DNA of 64,000 nt from Umezawaea tangerina (GTDB taxonomy: Bacteria > Actinomycetota > Actinomycetes > Mycobacteriales > Pseudonocardiaceae), in contig NZ_PVTF01000015.1 in NCBI RefSeq assembly GCF_003002815.1, positions 124,001 through 188,000 of the forward strand. The letters run 5' to 3'. Under the pieces are notes generated by a model, which was not told the origin of the DNA, did not search any database, and saw only the letters and a program-made list of their open reading frames with translations. This document shows, piece after piece, positions 8,512 to 18,800 of the stretch. A program made the translations under genes and the position numbers. Each line of letters starts with the position of its first letter. Position 1 is the first letter of the stretch.

Positions 8512-9282
8512 TTAGCGGCCACCCGGATGGATGAGGCGGTGCCACGCCGGGGAGAACACCGACAGGGCCCGGCACCACGCGAGCAGCCGGTCGCCGTCCA
8601 CCGCGTCGGACAGCTCCCGCACGCGGGCGTGCAGGTCCTCGCCCTCGAAGGCGAAGTCGACCGCGTCGAACGCCGGGTCGCCCGCGCACGGCCGCGGGTC
8701 GATCACGACCAGGCCGCGCGGCCCGGCGTCCAGGACGTTGCCGGGGTGCAGGTCGCCGTGCAGCAGCACCGGCCGCACGTCGTCCTCGGCCAGCTCCAGC
8801 GCCGCGGCGTGGGCGCGGTCGTAGTAGCCGGGGACGCGGCGGCGCAGCAGCGCGAACATGAGGTCGATCCGGTCGGCCAGCGGCCGGAACCCGTCCGGCG
8901 CGGGCCGGTGCAGCACGTCGAGCAGCTCCACGACCTCGGGCGCCGTCACCGTCCGGGCCGGTCCGCCGGGCAGCAGCCCCTCCAGGAGCAGCGCCCCCTC
9001 GGACAGGTCGGCGTCCACCACGTCCACCACCCGGCGGGTGTCGGACCACCGGGTGAGCGCCGCGTGCTCCTGCACGGCGATGTCGGGGTCGGGCGTCACC
9101 TTCAGCACCACGGGTGTGGTACCACCGCGGTGGCAGAACAGGGAGTGCGAGGTGCCTCCGGGCAGGGGGCGCACCACGGTCAGGTCCCAGCGTCGGGTCA
9201 GCCTGTCCACCCGCTCCGGCAGGGCGTCCACCCAGGTCAGGACGCCGGAGCCGAAGCGGGAGACCAGGCGGTCGGTGCTCAG
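8512..9282 (-). CDS. APH(6)/hydroxyurea-type aminoglycoside phosphotransferase family
   Basis: The protein has about 256 residues and resembles aminoglycoside 6-phosphotransferase/hydroxyurea resistance kinases: VLTWVDALPERVDRL, RPLPGGTSHSLF, VVLKVTPD (ATP-binding Lys), and the catalytic loop LLHGDLHPGNVL followed by VIDPRP. The last motif replaces the usual DFG-like IDFD with IDPRP, which is normal for this subfamily. Resistance function is possible but unproven. The start is ambiguous. A CTG at 9282 overlaps the upstream stop by four bases and has an AAGGTGG upstream; a GTG at 9339 would overlap the upstream gene by 61 bases with no ribosome binding site. Confidence 0.78.
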   Translation of the reverse strand: MSTDRLVSRFGSGVLTWVDALPERVDRLTRRWDLTVVRPLPGGTSHSLFCHRGGTTPVVLKVTPDPDIAVQEHAALTRWSDTRRVVDVVDADLSEGALLLEGLLPGGPARTVTAPEVVELLDVLHRPAPDGFRPLADRIDLMFALLRRRVPGYYDRAHAAALELAEDDVRPVLLHGDLHPGNVLDAGPRGLVVIDPRPCAGDPAFDAVDFAFEGEDLHARVRELSDAVDGDRLLAWCRALSVFSPAWHRLIHPGGR

Positions 9283-9917
9283 CGGACCACCTTCACGCCG
9301 AACGACACCGTGCCGAGGGTGCCCGACAGGCGCAGCCACAGCGGCAGGTGCATCTCCATGGCCCGCGCCCCGGTCAGGTCGCCCAGGTCCAGGACGTCCT
9401 CCCAGCCGAAGTCGTCCAGCAGCCCCACCACGACCGCCTTGGCGTCCGCGTCGTCACCGGCGACGAACATCGTGGTCGCGCCACCGGCCGCGGCGGGGGC
9501 GACCATCACCTCCGCCGACACGGTGTTGAGGGACTTCACGACCAACGCGGCGGGGAACGTCCGCTGGATCCGCTCGGCCAGCGAGTCGGTGTCCTTGACG
9601 AACAGCGACGGCGGGAACCCGCCGGAGAAGTCCAGCGGGTTGGACACGTCCAGCAGCACCTTGCCCGCCAGGTTCTCCGCCCCGGCCGCGACCAGCACGT
9701 CCAGCGCCGACGACCCGCCGCAGGCGTGCACGACCAGCTCCGCACCCGCGGCGGCCTCCGCGAACCCCGCCAGAGCCGGTGTCCCCGCGCCCCACTCGGG
9801 CCGCGCCCGCGTGGTGTCCACGTCCCGCGTCCCCGCGGTCACGTCGTGCCCCAGCTCCACCAGCCGCCCGGCCAACGCGCGCCCCACGGCACCCGTCCCC
9901 AGGATCGCGATCCTCAT
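9279..9917 (-). CDS. F420/NADP-reductase-like Rossmann oxidoreductase
   Basis: This 212-residue single-domain protein opens with the dinucleotide-binding motif GTGAVGRALAGRLVELGHDV. It continues with TRDVDTTRA (adenosine-ribose side), VVHACGG, KVLLDVSNPLD and KSLNTV, as in proteins of the NADP oxidoreductase coenzyme-F420-dependent family. These catalyse hydride transfer between NADP(H) and F420 or related cofactors, though many members are uncharacterised. It is probably translationally coupled to the APH(6)-like gene downstream. Confidence 0.82.
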   Translation of the reverse strand: MRIAILGTGAVGRALAGRLVELGHDVTAGTRDVDTTRARPEWGAGTPALAGFAEAAAGAELVVHACGGSSALDVLVAAGAENLAGKVLLDVSNPLDFSGGFPPSLFVKDTDSLAERIQRTFPAALVVKSLNTVSAEVMVAPAAAGGATTMFVAGDDADAKAVVVGLLDDFGWEDVLDLGDLTGARAMEMHLPLWLRLSGTLGTVSFGVKVVR

Positions 9918-9938
9918 GCCGCCCAGGATGGCACCTGA

Positions 9939-10415
9939 TCAGTCCAGCCGGAGGATGTACTCCTCGACCTCTTCGCCACGACCTTCGGCAAACCCCTGGT
10001 CCTCGCCGACCACCAGGAACCCGCACTTCTCCAGCACCCGCAGCGACCCGTAGTTGTCCTTGACCGCCCGCGCGTACAGCGGCCGCGTCAACACCTCGTC
10101 GAGGAACCTCGACAGCGCGGCGCTGGCCAGCCCCATGCCCCAGTAGCGCGGGTCGATCCAGTACGACACCTCGGGCGCGCCGAACTCCACGAACGCGAGC
10201 ACGTGCCCCACCACGTACCCGTTGAACAGGACCGTGCGCGCGACGCTGGTGTTGTCGGTCAGGATCCGCGTCCACTTCAGCAGGAACGCCACCCGATCGG
10301 TGGGATCCTCGGCCGTGAACGCGGCCATCCAGGTCGACTCGGGGTCACGTTGGTGCTCGAAGAACGCGAGTACGTCCGACTCGGTCACCTCGCGCAGCTC
10401 GACGACGTCGTTCAC
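9939..10415 (-). CDS. GNAT N-acetyltransferase
   Basis: This 158-residue GNAT-fold protein has the acetyl-CoA pyrophosphate loop around YWGMGLASAALSRFL, preceded by VSYWIDPR, and the beta-alpha end ARAVKDNYGSLRVLEKCGFLVVG. This pattern is typical of RimJ/RimL-like acetyltransferases. It starts at a GTG. Acceptor specificity is unknown. It occupies the position after the SCO1664-family gene where other actinomycetes often carry mycothiol-related genes. Confidence 0.85.
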   Translation of the reverse strand: MNDVVELREVTESDVLAFFEHQRDPESTWMAAFTAEDPTDRVAFLLKWTRILTDNTSVARTVLFNGYVVGHVLAFVEFGAPEVSYWIDPRYWGMGLASAALSRFLDEVLTRPLYARAVKDNYGSLRVLEKCGFLVVGEDQGFAEGRGEEVEEYILRLD

Positions 10416-10484
10416 GGCGCAAGTAGACCGCGAGAAGGGCCGCCAAGGCCACCGGAAGATCGCAACGCCTGCGTTAACGACACG

Positions 10485-11279
10485 TCAGAAAGCAGGCCAG
10501 GGGATCGACGGCCACTCCGACGACGGCGCCGGGAAAGTGCCCGCGACCAGCAGTTTCTCCGTGCGCTCGACCAGTGCGCGGACTTCGCCGCGGGTGAGGT
10601 GCTCGTGCAGCCGCTCCCCCAGCGCGCCGTCGAGCTCCGAGCGCAGACGTCGCAGACCATCGATCGCCTCCGAGGGGAGTTCTTCACCCAGCCACCCCCA
10701 CAGGACCGTCCTGAGCTTGTCGTCGGTGTGCAGGCAGATCCCGTGGTCCACCCCGTACACCGCGCCGTCCGCCGCGTGCAGCACGTGCCCGCCCTTGCGG
10801 TCGGCGTTGTTCACGGCCACGTCGAACGCGGCCATCACCCTCATCCGCTCGTGGTCGGCGTGCACCAGCACCGCCGGGTCCCCGTAGCGGTCGTGCGCGT
10901 GCAACACCGTGCGCCACCCCGGCGGCACCTCGGCCTCCGCCACCACGTCCACCAGGTCACCGCCCTCGAGGGTGTCCACCCACAGCTGCACCATCCCGCT
11001 GCCGAACGGACCCGGCCGCAGCACCGTCGGCGGCACCACGCCCAGGCCGGACGCCTCCGAGATCAGGTACGTCGACACCTCGCGGCCCGCCAGGGTCCCG
11101 TTCGGGAAGTCCCACAGCGGCCGCTCGCCGCGCACCGGCTTGTACACGCACTGGGCCGCCACGCCGTCCAGCGAGATCGCGCAGAACAGCGTCGCGTTGG
11201 ACGCGTCCACCAGTCGGCCCTCGACCTCGATCCGCCCGCGCGCCAGCAGGTCCAGCACGCCCTCGTCACCGGGCAGCAC
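10485..11279 (-). CDS. SCO1664-family kinase-like protein
   Basis: This protein of about 264 residues belongs to the actinobacterial SCO1664 family. The kinase-like signature is visible: FCAISLDGVAAQCVYKPVRGERPLWDFP (nucleotide-anchoring Lys region), AFDVAVNNADRKGGHVL and YGVDHGICLH, resembling the catalytic and metal motifs of PI3/PI4-kinase and HipA folds. In many actinomycetes it is encoded with a DUF3090 protein, a histidine phosphatase and the mycothiol ligase mshC; here only DUF3090 is adjacent. I use the GTG at 11279. A CTG overlapping the DUF3090 stop is an alternative. Confidence 0.82.
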   Translation of the reverse strand: MLPGDEGVLDLLARGRIEVEGRLVDASNATLFCAISLDGVAAQCVYKPVRGERPLWDFPNGTLAGREVSTYLISEASGLGVVPPTVLRPGPFGSGMVQLWVDTLEGGDLVDVVAEAEVPPGWRTVLHAHDRYGDPAVLVHADHERMRVMAAFDVAVNNADRKGGHVLHAADGAVYGVDHGICLHTDDKLRTVLWGWLGEELPSEAIDGLRRLRSELDGALGERLHEHLTRGEVRALVERTEKLLVAGTFPAPSSEWPSIPWPAF

Positions 11280-11287
11280 GACGGCGC

Positions 11288-11854
11288 TCAGCTCTCCTCG
11301 GTACGCCGGTAGCCGTTCTGCCGCGGACAGACGTGCCCGTCCGGGTCCAACGGCTCCGAGCACAGCGGGCAGGGCTTGCGCCCCGCGTTCACCACCCGGT
11401 CGGCCCGCTCGGCGAACGCCCGCGCCTCCGAGGGCGACAGGAACACCCGGACCGCGTCCGGACCCTCCTCGGTGTCGTCGAGCACCACCGCCTCGTCGAC
11501 CTCTTCCTCGGTGATCGCGAGCAGCTCGATGACGACCGCGCTGGACTCGGCGTCCCAGCCCAGGCCCATCGTGCCGACCTTGAACTCCTCCTCCACCGGC
11601 GCCGTGAGCGGTTCGGTGTCCCGAAGATCCGGCGGGGTGTCGTCGGGGACGTCCGCGCCGAACCGGCGGTGCACCTCCTCCAGCAGCGACGAGATGCGCT
11701 CGGCGAGGACCGAGACCTGTTGCTTCTCCAGCGCGACGCTCACCATCCGGGCCTCCTCCGAGGCCTGGAGGTAGAACATGCGGTCGCCTGGCTGCCCGAC
11801 TGTTCCGGCGACGAACCGGTCGGGCTGGCGGAATACGTGAATGACCCGTGACAT
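11288..11854 (-). CDS. DUF3090 family protein
   Basis: This 188-residue protein starts MSRVIHVFRQPDRFVAGTVG and ends with a zinc-ribbon-like CPLCSEPLDPDGHVCPRQNG segment (four potential ligands) followed by RR. Both ends are diagnostic of DUF3090. The middle is acidic. The function is not established; the family is genomically linked to SCO1664-type proteins and mycothiol synthesis. A GGGAGGT just before the ATG marks the start. It diverges from the S9 peptidase across about 100 bases. Confidence 0.88.
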   Translation of the reverse strand: MSRVIHVFRQPDRFVAGTVGQPGDRMFYLQASEEARMVSVALEKQQVSVLAERISSLLEEVHRRFGADVPDDTPPDLRDTEPLTAPVEEEFKVGTMGLGWDAESSAVVIELLAITEEEVDEAVVLDDTEEGPDAVRVFLSPSEARAFAERADRVVNAGRKPCPLCSEPLDPDGHVCPRQNGYRRTEES

Positions 11855-11952
11855 GACCTCCCAACCCTAAGCCACGACCCGACCCCCGGCAGAGGCTCCC
11901 CCACAGATGTCGTCATCCCTGCGAACGGCATTCCGCGTATAGGGTCCCAGCC

Positions 11953-13875
11953 GTGGGGAAGATCGCATCGTGCGGAACGTGGACATCGCCCATCGGCTCG
12001 GCCGACGTAGCCGAGGCCGGGGGTGGGCTGCAGTGGATCGACGTGCACCGGGGCACACCCTGGTGGGCCACCAGCCGTCCCGAGGAGGGCGGCCGGGTCG
12101 GTCTCGTCCGCGACGGCGTCGACCTGCTCCCGGCCCCGTGGAACGTCCGCAACCGGGTGCACGAGTACGGCGGCCGCCCGTTCGTGGTCCTGGACACACC
12201 CGCCGGTGAGCGCGTCGCCTTCACCAACTGGGCCGACCAGCGCGTCTACCTCGCGGACCCGGCGAACCCCGATCCCGTGCCGCTCACCCCCGAGCCCGAG
12301 CGCCACCACGGCCTGCGCTACTCCGACCTGACCGCCGGGCCCGACGACACCGAGGTGTGGTGCGTCCGCGAGACCGTCACCGGCGACGCCCGCACCGACG
12401 TGCGCCGCGACCTCGTCGCGATCCCCCTCGACGGCGGCCACGTAAGAGTCCTCGCGGCCAGCCACCACTTCATGACCGGTCCGCAGCTCAGCCCCGACGG
12501 GCGCCGGTTCGCCTGGCTCGGCTGGAACCACCCCGCCATGCCGTGGGACGGCACCGAGCTGTGCGTCGCCGAGGTCGGCTCGACCGACCACCAGGTCGTC
12601 GCGGGCGGTCCGACCGAGGCCGTCTGCCAGATCCAGTGGGAGACCGACAACGCGCTGCTGGCCGTCACCGACCCCGACGGCTGGTGGAACCTGCACCGCA
12701 TCGGCGTCGACGGCAGCCGCAAGAACCTCGCCCCCGTCCAGGACGAGCTCGGCGGCCCCATGTGGCGCCTGGGCCACCGCTACTTCGCCGTGATCGCGCC
12801 CGGCCGCTACCTCGTCCTGCGCGGTACCCGGCTCGCGGTGCTCGACGAGCGCACCGCCACCGTGACCGACGTCGACACCGACCTGCCCGTCTGGACCTCG
12901 CAGCTGCACGTCCACGACGGGATCGTCCACGCCGCGGCGGCGGGCCCGCTCGAGGAGGCGGCCCTCGTCCGGCTCGACCTGTCCAACGGCGAGCTCACCC
13001 GCCTGACCGAGCACGGCGGCCCGACCGTCGACGAGGCGTACCTGCCCGTCCCGGTCGAACGCGTCTTCACCGGAGCGGACGGCCAGGACATCCCGGCCTA
13101 CGTCTACGCGCCCCGCAACCCGGACCACACCGTCCCCGAGGGCGAGCGACCGCCGTACCTCGTGCACGTCCACGGCGGCCCCACCAGCCGCGCCACCCCC
13201 GTGCTGGACACCGACTTCGCCTACTTCACCAGCCGCGGCATCGGCGTGGTCTCGGTCAACTACGGCGGTTCCACCGGTTACGGCCGGGCCTTCCGCGAAC
13301 GGCTCCGCGAGCAGTGGGGCGTGGTGGACGTCAACGACTGCGCCACCGTCGCCCAGGCGCTCGCCGACGAGGGCACCGCCGACCCCGACCGGCTGGCCAT
13401 CCGCGGCGGCAGCGCCGGGGGCTGGACCGCGGCCGCCTCGATGACCAGCGTGAAGACCTACCGGTGCGCCATGATCGCGTTCCCGATCCTGGACCTCGGC
13501 GGCTGGACCGGCGACGGCGGCGAGACCCACGACTTCGAGTCCCGCTACGTCGAGGGCCTGGTCGGCGCGCTCCCCGAGGCGGCCCGGCGCTACACCGACC
13601 GGTCGCCCAGCCACCGCGTGGAGCACCTCGCCGGACCCGTCCTGCTCCTGCAGGGGCTGGAGGACGAGATCTGCCCGCCCGACCAGGCCGACCGCTTCGT
13701 CGCGGCGCTGGACGGCACCGGCGTCCCGCACGCGTACCTCACCTTCGAGGGCGAGCAGCACGGGTTCCGCAAGGCGGAGACCATCACCGCCGCCATCGAG
13801 GCGGAGCTCTCCTTCTACGGCCAGGTCTTCGGCTTCACCCCGCCCGACGTCCCCGTCCTGGAGCTGCGTAGGTGA
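11953..13875 (+). CDS. S9 prolyl-oligopeptidase family peptidase
   Basis: This 640-residue cytosolic serine peptidase has an N-terminal beta-propeller (about 1-380, with repeated SPDGRRFAWL-like blades) and a C-terminal alpha/beta hydrolase domain. The hydrolase domain has the nucleophile elbow GGSAGGW, the Asp region LQGLEDEICPP and the His in EGEQHGFR. It resembles acylaminoacyl/dipeptidyl peptidases that cleave short peptides. The start is a GTG without an obvious ribosome binding site. A TATAGG sequence ends about 10 bases before it, so the mRNA may be almost leaderless. Its stop overlaps the GTG of the LD-carboxypeptidase by four bases, implying translational coupling of two peptide-processing enzymes. 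Confidence 0.9.
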   Translation: MGKIASCGTWTSPIGSADVAEAGGGLQWIDVHRGTPWWATSRPEEGGRVGLVRDGVDLLPAPWNVRNRVHEYGGRPFVVLDTPAGERVAFTNWADQRVYLADPANPDPVPLTPEPERHHGLRYSDLTAGPDDTEVWCVRETVTGDARTDVRRDLVAIPLDGGHVRVLAASHHFMTGPQLSPDGRRFAWLGWNHPAMPWDGTELCVAEVGSTDHQVVAGGPTEAVCQIQWETDNALLAVTDPDGWWNLHRIGVDGSRKNLAPVQDELGGPMWRLGHRYFAVIAPGRYLVLRGTRLAVLDERTATVTDVDTDLPVWTSQLHVHDGIVHAAAAGPLEEAALVRLDLSNGELTRLTEHGGPTVDEAYLPVPVERVFTGADGQDIPAYVYAPRNPDHTVPEGERPPYLVHVHGGPTSRATPVLDTDFAYFTSRGIGVVSVNYGGSTGYGRAFRERLREQWGVVDVNDCATVAQALADEGTADPDRLAIRGGSAGGWTAAASMTSVKTYRCAMIAFPILDLGGWTGDGGETHDFESRYVEGLVGALPEAARRYTDRSPSHRVEHLAGPVLLLQGLEDEICPPDQADRFVAALDGTGVPHAYLTFEGEQHGFRKAETITAAIEAELSFYGQVFGFTPPDVPVLELRR

Positions 13876-14777
13876 CCCGCGGCCCGCGTCGCCCCGCACC
13901 GCTGCGCACGGGCGACCGGGTCACCGTCATCGCCCCCGCCGGCCCCACTCCCGAGGGCCTGCTCACCGCGGGCGTCGCCGTCCTCAGGACGTGGGGGCTC
14001 GACGTCCGCGTCGCGCCCCACGTGCTGGACCGGCATCCGACGCTGCCCCACCTGGCGGGCCTCGACACCGACCGCGCGGGCGACCTGCGCGACGCCTGGC
14101 ACGACCCCGAGGTCAAGGCCGTAATCTGCGCGCGGGGCGGCTACGGCAGCCAGCGGACCCAGGACCACGTCGACTGGGCCGCCGTCGCCGCCGCGCCGCC
14201 CAAGATCTTCGCCGGGTCCAGCGACACCACCGCGCTGCACACGGCGTTCACCACCGCGGGCGACACCGCGACCCTGTTCGCGCCCATGATCGCCACGCAG
14301 GCATTCGTCCACGACGTCCAGGCCCAGGAGCACCTGCGCCGCTCGCTGTTCACCCCCGCCGCCGAACGCGTCCTCACCCGCCCCGCGGCACGCGCGCTCG
14401 TCCCCGGCACGGCACGGGGGACCACCACCGGCGGCAACGCCACTCTCGTCGCGTTCGACCCCGGCACCCCGCCGCCCGGCTCGATCGCGCTCCTGGAGGA
14501 CGTCGACGAGGACCTCTACGCCCTCGACCGGATCTTCACCAACCTCCTGCGCAGGCGCTGGTTCGACACCGTGGCGGGCATCGCGCTCGGCAGCTGGACC
14601 GGCTGCGGCGACGTCAACGACCTCGCCCACGAACGCCTCGGCCCGCTCGGCGTCCCGATCATCGCCGACCTCGGCTTCGGCCACTGCGGGGGCCAGCTCA
14701 CCATCCCCCTCGGCGTCCCGGTGGAGCTGGATGCCAACCGGGCGACCCTCACCGTGCTCGGCGACGGCTGGGCGTGA
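13872..14777 (+). CDS. LD-carboxypeptidase (peptidase S66)
   Basis: This 301-residue protein has the S66 Ser-Glu-His triad: S117 in AGSSD, E209 in LLEDVDE and H271 in LGFGHC. The Gly-rich ARGGYGSQR segment after the first Rossmann-like half is also characteristic. S66 enzymes cleave L,D-peptide bonds, classically removing D-Ala from murein tetrapeptides during cell-wall recycling; some relatives act on microcin C-like compounds. No signal peptide is visible, so a cytosolic recycling role is likely. The gene starts with a GTG overlapping the peptidase gene. Confidence 0.9.
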   Translation: MTRGPRRPAPLRTGDRVTVIAPAGPTPEGLLTAGVAVLRTWGLDVRVAPHVLDRHPTLPHLAGLDTDRAGDLRDAWHDPEVKAVICARGGYGSQRTQDHVDWAAVAAAPPKIFAGSSDTTALHTAFTTAGDTATLFAPMIATQAFVHDVQAQEHLRRSLFTPAAERVLTRPAARALVPGTARGTTTGGNATLVAFDPGTPPPGSIALLEDVDEDLYALDRIFTNLLRRRWFDTVAGIALGSWTGCGDVNDLAHERLGPLGVPIIADLGFGHCGGQLTIPLGVPVELDANRATLTVLGDGWA

Positions 14778-14870
14778 CCACCCGCTCGGGGAGGCCGGTG
14801 CCCGGAGCAGGTGACCCGCGGGAACAGGCGACCACATCGGGGGTACGCCCCGCACCCCGACCAGGTCACC

Positions 14871-15848
14871 ATGGGACGGGTGGACAACGACAACCCGCCG
14901 CCGCTGCGCATCGACGCCGAGACCGCCACCGTCCTGCGCGAGGCCTACCACAAGATCAGGGCCATCCCCCGCACCGACCACCACGCCCTCTACGACTACG
15001 TCCGCGCGGTCGCGACCAAGATCGCCCCGGTCGACACCTTCTACATCGGCTTCCTGCACGGCTCCAACCGCGTCCGCTACCCCTACGGCTACGAGTCCGG
15101 CACCTACGACGACCCGGCGTCGCACACCTACGGCCCGCACGGCCAGACCGCGTGGCTGCTCAAGCACCGCGTCACCTACCGGTTCGCCTACGACAACGGC
15201 GCCACCCTCCACGCGGGCGTGATGTGCGGCGACACCGGCAGGCGGTCCGCCGACGCGGCGACCGTGCCCCTGTTCCGCTCCGACGGCCGCGGCGGCACCC
15301 GCGTGTTCGGGATGCTGTCCATCCAGAGCTACTCGCCGGGCGCGTTCGACGACAACGCCGTGCGCGCCGTCGAGTGGCTGGCCGAGCTCCTCGCCCGCGT
15401 CCTGGGCCGTGACCACGACGACCGCGAGGCACTGCAACGATTACCCGCGGGCGACCAGCCCACCTACCCGGTCACCTCCGACCACATCGTCGAGTACCTC
15501 TCCTCCCGCGTGGCCCGCATCCGCGGCATCGCCGAGCACGCCCGCACCGACCCGCACAGCGACTACCTCGCCGCCATCGTCCGCGCCTGCGAGCAGATCC
15601 AGTCCGAGCTGATGGAGATGGCGCTCGACGTCGACGACGGCCCCGAGCACCGGTTCCTGTCGCTGACGCCGGTCGAGCAGGAGATCGCCGTGCACCTCGC
15701 GAACGGCCTGGACAACGAGCGCCTGGCCGCCGAGCTGGGCCGCAGCCCGCACACCGTCAAGACCCACCTGCGCAGCATCTTCCGCAAGTACGGGATGGGC
15801 ACCCGCCAGCAGGTAGCCGACGACGTCCGCAGGCACCTGGCGCGGTGA
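14871..15848 (+). CDS. GAF-domain LuxR-type transcriptional regulator
   Basis: The protein has about 325 residues. The N-terminal half (about 10-190) has the features of a GAF sensor domain (ATKIAPVDTFYIGFLH, FGMLSIQSYSPGAFDDNAV). A linker helix region follows, and then a C-terminal LuxR helix-turn-helix (about 265-322) with LTPVEQEIAVHLANGLDNER and SPHTVKTHLRSIFRKYGMGT. It probably senses a small molecule and binds DNA. The target is unknown, and the adjacent peptidase/LD-carboxypeptidase pair is a candidate only by proximity. I start at the ATG at 14871; a GTG nine bases later is also possible. It converges on the giant helicase gene. Confidence 0.85.
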   Translation: MGRVDNDNPPPLRIDAETATVLREAYHKIRAIPRTDHHALYDYVRAVATKIAPVDTFYIGFLHGSNRVRYPYGYESGTYDDPASHTYGPHGQTAWLLKHRVTYRFAYDNGATLHAGVMCGDTGRRSADAATVPLFRSDGRGGTRVFGMLSIQSYSPGAFDDNAVRAVEWLAELLARVLGRDHDDREALQRLPAGDQPTYPVTSDHIVEYLSSRVARIRGIAEHARTDPHSDYLAAIVRACEQIQSELMEMALDVDDGPEHRFLSLTPVEQEIAVHLANGLDNERLAAELGRSPHTVKTHLRSIFRKYGMGTRQQVADDVRRHLAR

Positions 15849-15891
15849 CCCCGTGACGGCGGCCCGGCGTCGGCGAGGACGCGGGGCCGCG

Positions 15892-18800
15892 TCAGCCGGT
15901 CGGCTGGACGGCGACCACGGTGTCGTCCGGGTCGACGCGGAGGCGTCCGCCTCGCACCCCGAACTCCACGGCGGCGTCCAGCCGCGACCCCACCCCGGCT
16001 GTGACCCGGCGGCCGCCGAAGATCCCCAGCACCTCGCGGCGCAGCTCGGCCAGGGGCATCCCGCCCGACCCGCGCGCCACCGACACCAGCGCGTTCACCA
16101 CCTCCCGCACCGGCACGTGCTCGAACGGCCGCTCCACACCCTCGGGGGTGCGCCGGAAGCCGCTCCACTCCCCCGGCCGCATCCCGGCGGGCCACACCAC
16201 GTCGTGCTCGACGACCAGGTCGCCGACGACCTCCAGGATCGCCGCGCGCCGCGGCCCGGCCACGCGGGTCAGCCCGAACGCGCCCGCCACCAGCCGGACC
16301 AGCCGGTCGACGTGCACGGGCCCCTCGACCCGGACCACCTCGCCCACCACGGCCGCCACCGAGGCCGCGGCGGCGGGCGCGGGCAGCGCGTCCAGGACGC
16401 CCACCGGGCCCGCGACCCGCTCGGCCCACGGCACGAACACCGAGGCGTGGTCGGGCACGGCCACGCCGACCCCGACCGGCACCGGGACGGTCGCGGGGAC
16501 CGGTGGTTCCCGGACCGGCTCCGGCGCGACCACCGGCTCCCGGACGGCCGCGACCAGGCGCGCCACCACGGCGGCGGGCTCGTCCAGCCAGTCCGGCAGC
16601 CACACCCGGCGCACCGCGGGCCAGCCGAGCCGACCCCGCAGGACCTCCACCGGCAGCCCGTCGCGGTCGCGGACGGTCAGCCGCGAGGCCCACCCCGGCC
16701 CGTCCAGCAGCACCGCCACGACGGGCGCGTCGGGCGTGGCCGGGTCGGCGAGGGCGAGGTCCACCCGGAACTCCGACAAGCCGACGTCGGTGGTCACGAC
16801 CAGGCCTGCCGCGCGCAGCGCCGAGGCGACCTCGTCGCGGTGCCGGTCCACCACCGCGCGCCACCGCGACGACGCGGGCAGCGCGACCCCGGCGGCCATG
16901 TCGAGGTAGGTCCGCAGGTGGCGCACCCCGACCGAGGACGTCTCCTCGGCGCGCAGCTGCTCGGGGGCGAAGCTGGAGAACACCACGACCTGCCGCCGGG
17001 CGCGGGTGACGGCCACGTTGAGCCGCCGTTCCCCGCCGACCCGGTTGAGCGGGCCGAAGTTCAGCGGCAGCACACCCCGCTTGTCCACGCTGAACGCCGT
17101 GGAGAACAGCACCACGTCGCGCTCGTCGCCCTGGACGTTCTCCAGGTTCTTCACGAACAGGCCCTCGACGTCGGACTCCAGCGCCTCCGCGATCCGCGGG
17201 TCGCCGCTGTCGCGCAGCAGCGCCTCCACGCAGGTCCGCTGCTGCTGGTTGAACGTGACGACGCCGATCGACGGCACCGCGTCGGGCGAGGCGTCGAAGC
17301 GCCGCCTGATCTCGGCGACCACCGCCTCGGCCTCGACCGGGTTCGTCCGCAGCGGCCCGCCCTCGCCGGACCGGTGGAACGTCCCGTCGACCCGCACCAG
17401 CGACACCCCGCGGTCCGGCCGCGTGCCGGGCGCGGGGAAGGAGGCCAGCGCGCCGTCGTAGTAGTGGTGGTTGCTGAAGGCGATCAAGGACTCGTCCTGG
17501 CTGCGGTAGTGCCACGCCAGCCGTTGCCTGGGCACCCTGGCCTGCACGCACTCGGTGAGGATCGACTCCTCGTCCTCCACCGCGTCGCCCAGCGCCTCCG
17601 GGTCGAACGCGCTCTCCATGAACGACGTGGGCGGCATCTGCCTGCTGTCCCCGACGACCACGACGGACCTCGCCCGCCCCATGGCGCCGACCGCGTCCGC
17701 CACCCGCACCTGGGAGGCCTCGTCGAACACCACGATGTCGAACTGGCCCGACGTGGCCGGGAAGAACCTCGCCACCGAGTCCGGGCTGACCAGCACGCAG
17801 GGCATGGCGGCGGTGACCAGGTCCCCGAACTGGATCATCAGCTCGCGCACCCGGAGACCGCCGCGCTGCCGGTTGAGCTGCCGCCGCAGCAACCCCACCC
17901 GACCGCCGGTGGCCGCCGGGTCGAACTCCCGTCCCCGCACGACCTGCTGCGGCACCGCCGTCCGCAGGTGCTCGCGCACCATCCCGGACACCGACACGAA
18001 CCGCGCGATGCCCCGTTCGTGCGCCGCGGGGTCGAACGACCGCAGCCCGGTGGCCCGCCCGCGTTCCCGCACCGACGCCTCGGCCAGGCCCAGCTCGAAG
18101 GACCGCACCGCCCCGTCCGGGTCGACCTCGCCCCGCAGCACCAGCGAGCGCGCGTCGTCCAGGTGCTCGTCGCGCAGCGGCTCCAGGTGCACCAGCAGCG
18201 CGAGCCACCGGTGCAGCGACCCGAGCCGGTCGTCACCCAGCTGCCGCTCCACCGCGCCCGCGACCCAGGTGGCCACCAGCCCCGGCTCCGCGGCCCACTC
18301 CGCGATGGCCCCGACGGTGATCCGGCAGGCCTTCGCGAGGTCGTCCACGGCCGCCGCGGCGGCGACCAGCGGTGCCGGGTCCAGCACCGCCCCCGTGACC
18401 AGGAACGCCCGCGCCGGTCCGGCGAACCGGCCGCGCACCGGGTCGGCCGGGTCCACCACGGAGGCCGCCCACCGCAGCCACTCCACCCTCCGCACCAGGT
18501 GCTCGCGGCCCTCGGCGGTCAGCGGGTTCCACCCGGCGGGCAGCACCAGACCGGGCACCTGCCGCACCGACGCGGCCAGCCGGTCGACGCCCTCGCGCAG
18601 CGCCACCAGCTCACCGGTCAGCTCGACCACCCGCTTCGGCGCGACACCGGCTCCCGGCCGCAGCACCGGCTCCAGCCGGTCCCGGACCGCGACCAGCCGC
18701 TTGCGCCGACCCCAGAACCGCGACGCCGCGGCGGCACGGGCGGCGGCGTGCACGTCGGCGACCGGGAGGTCCAGCACCGCGGGCGTCACCACGTCCAGCC

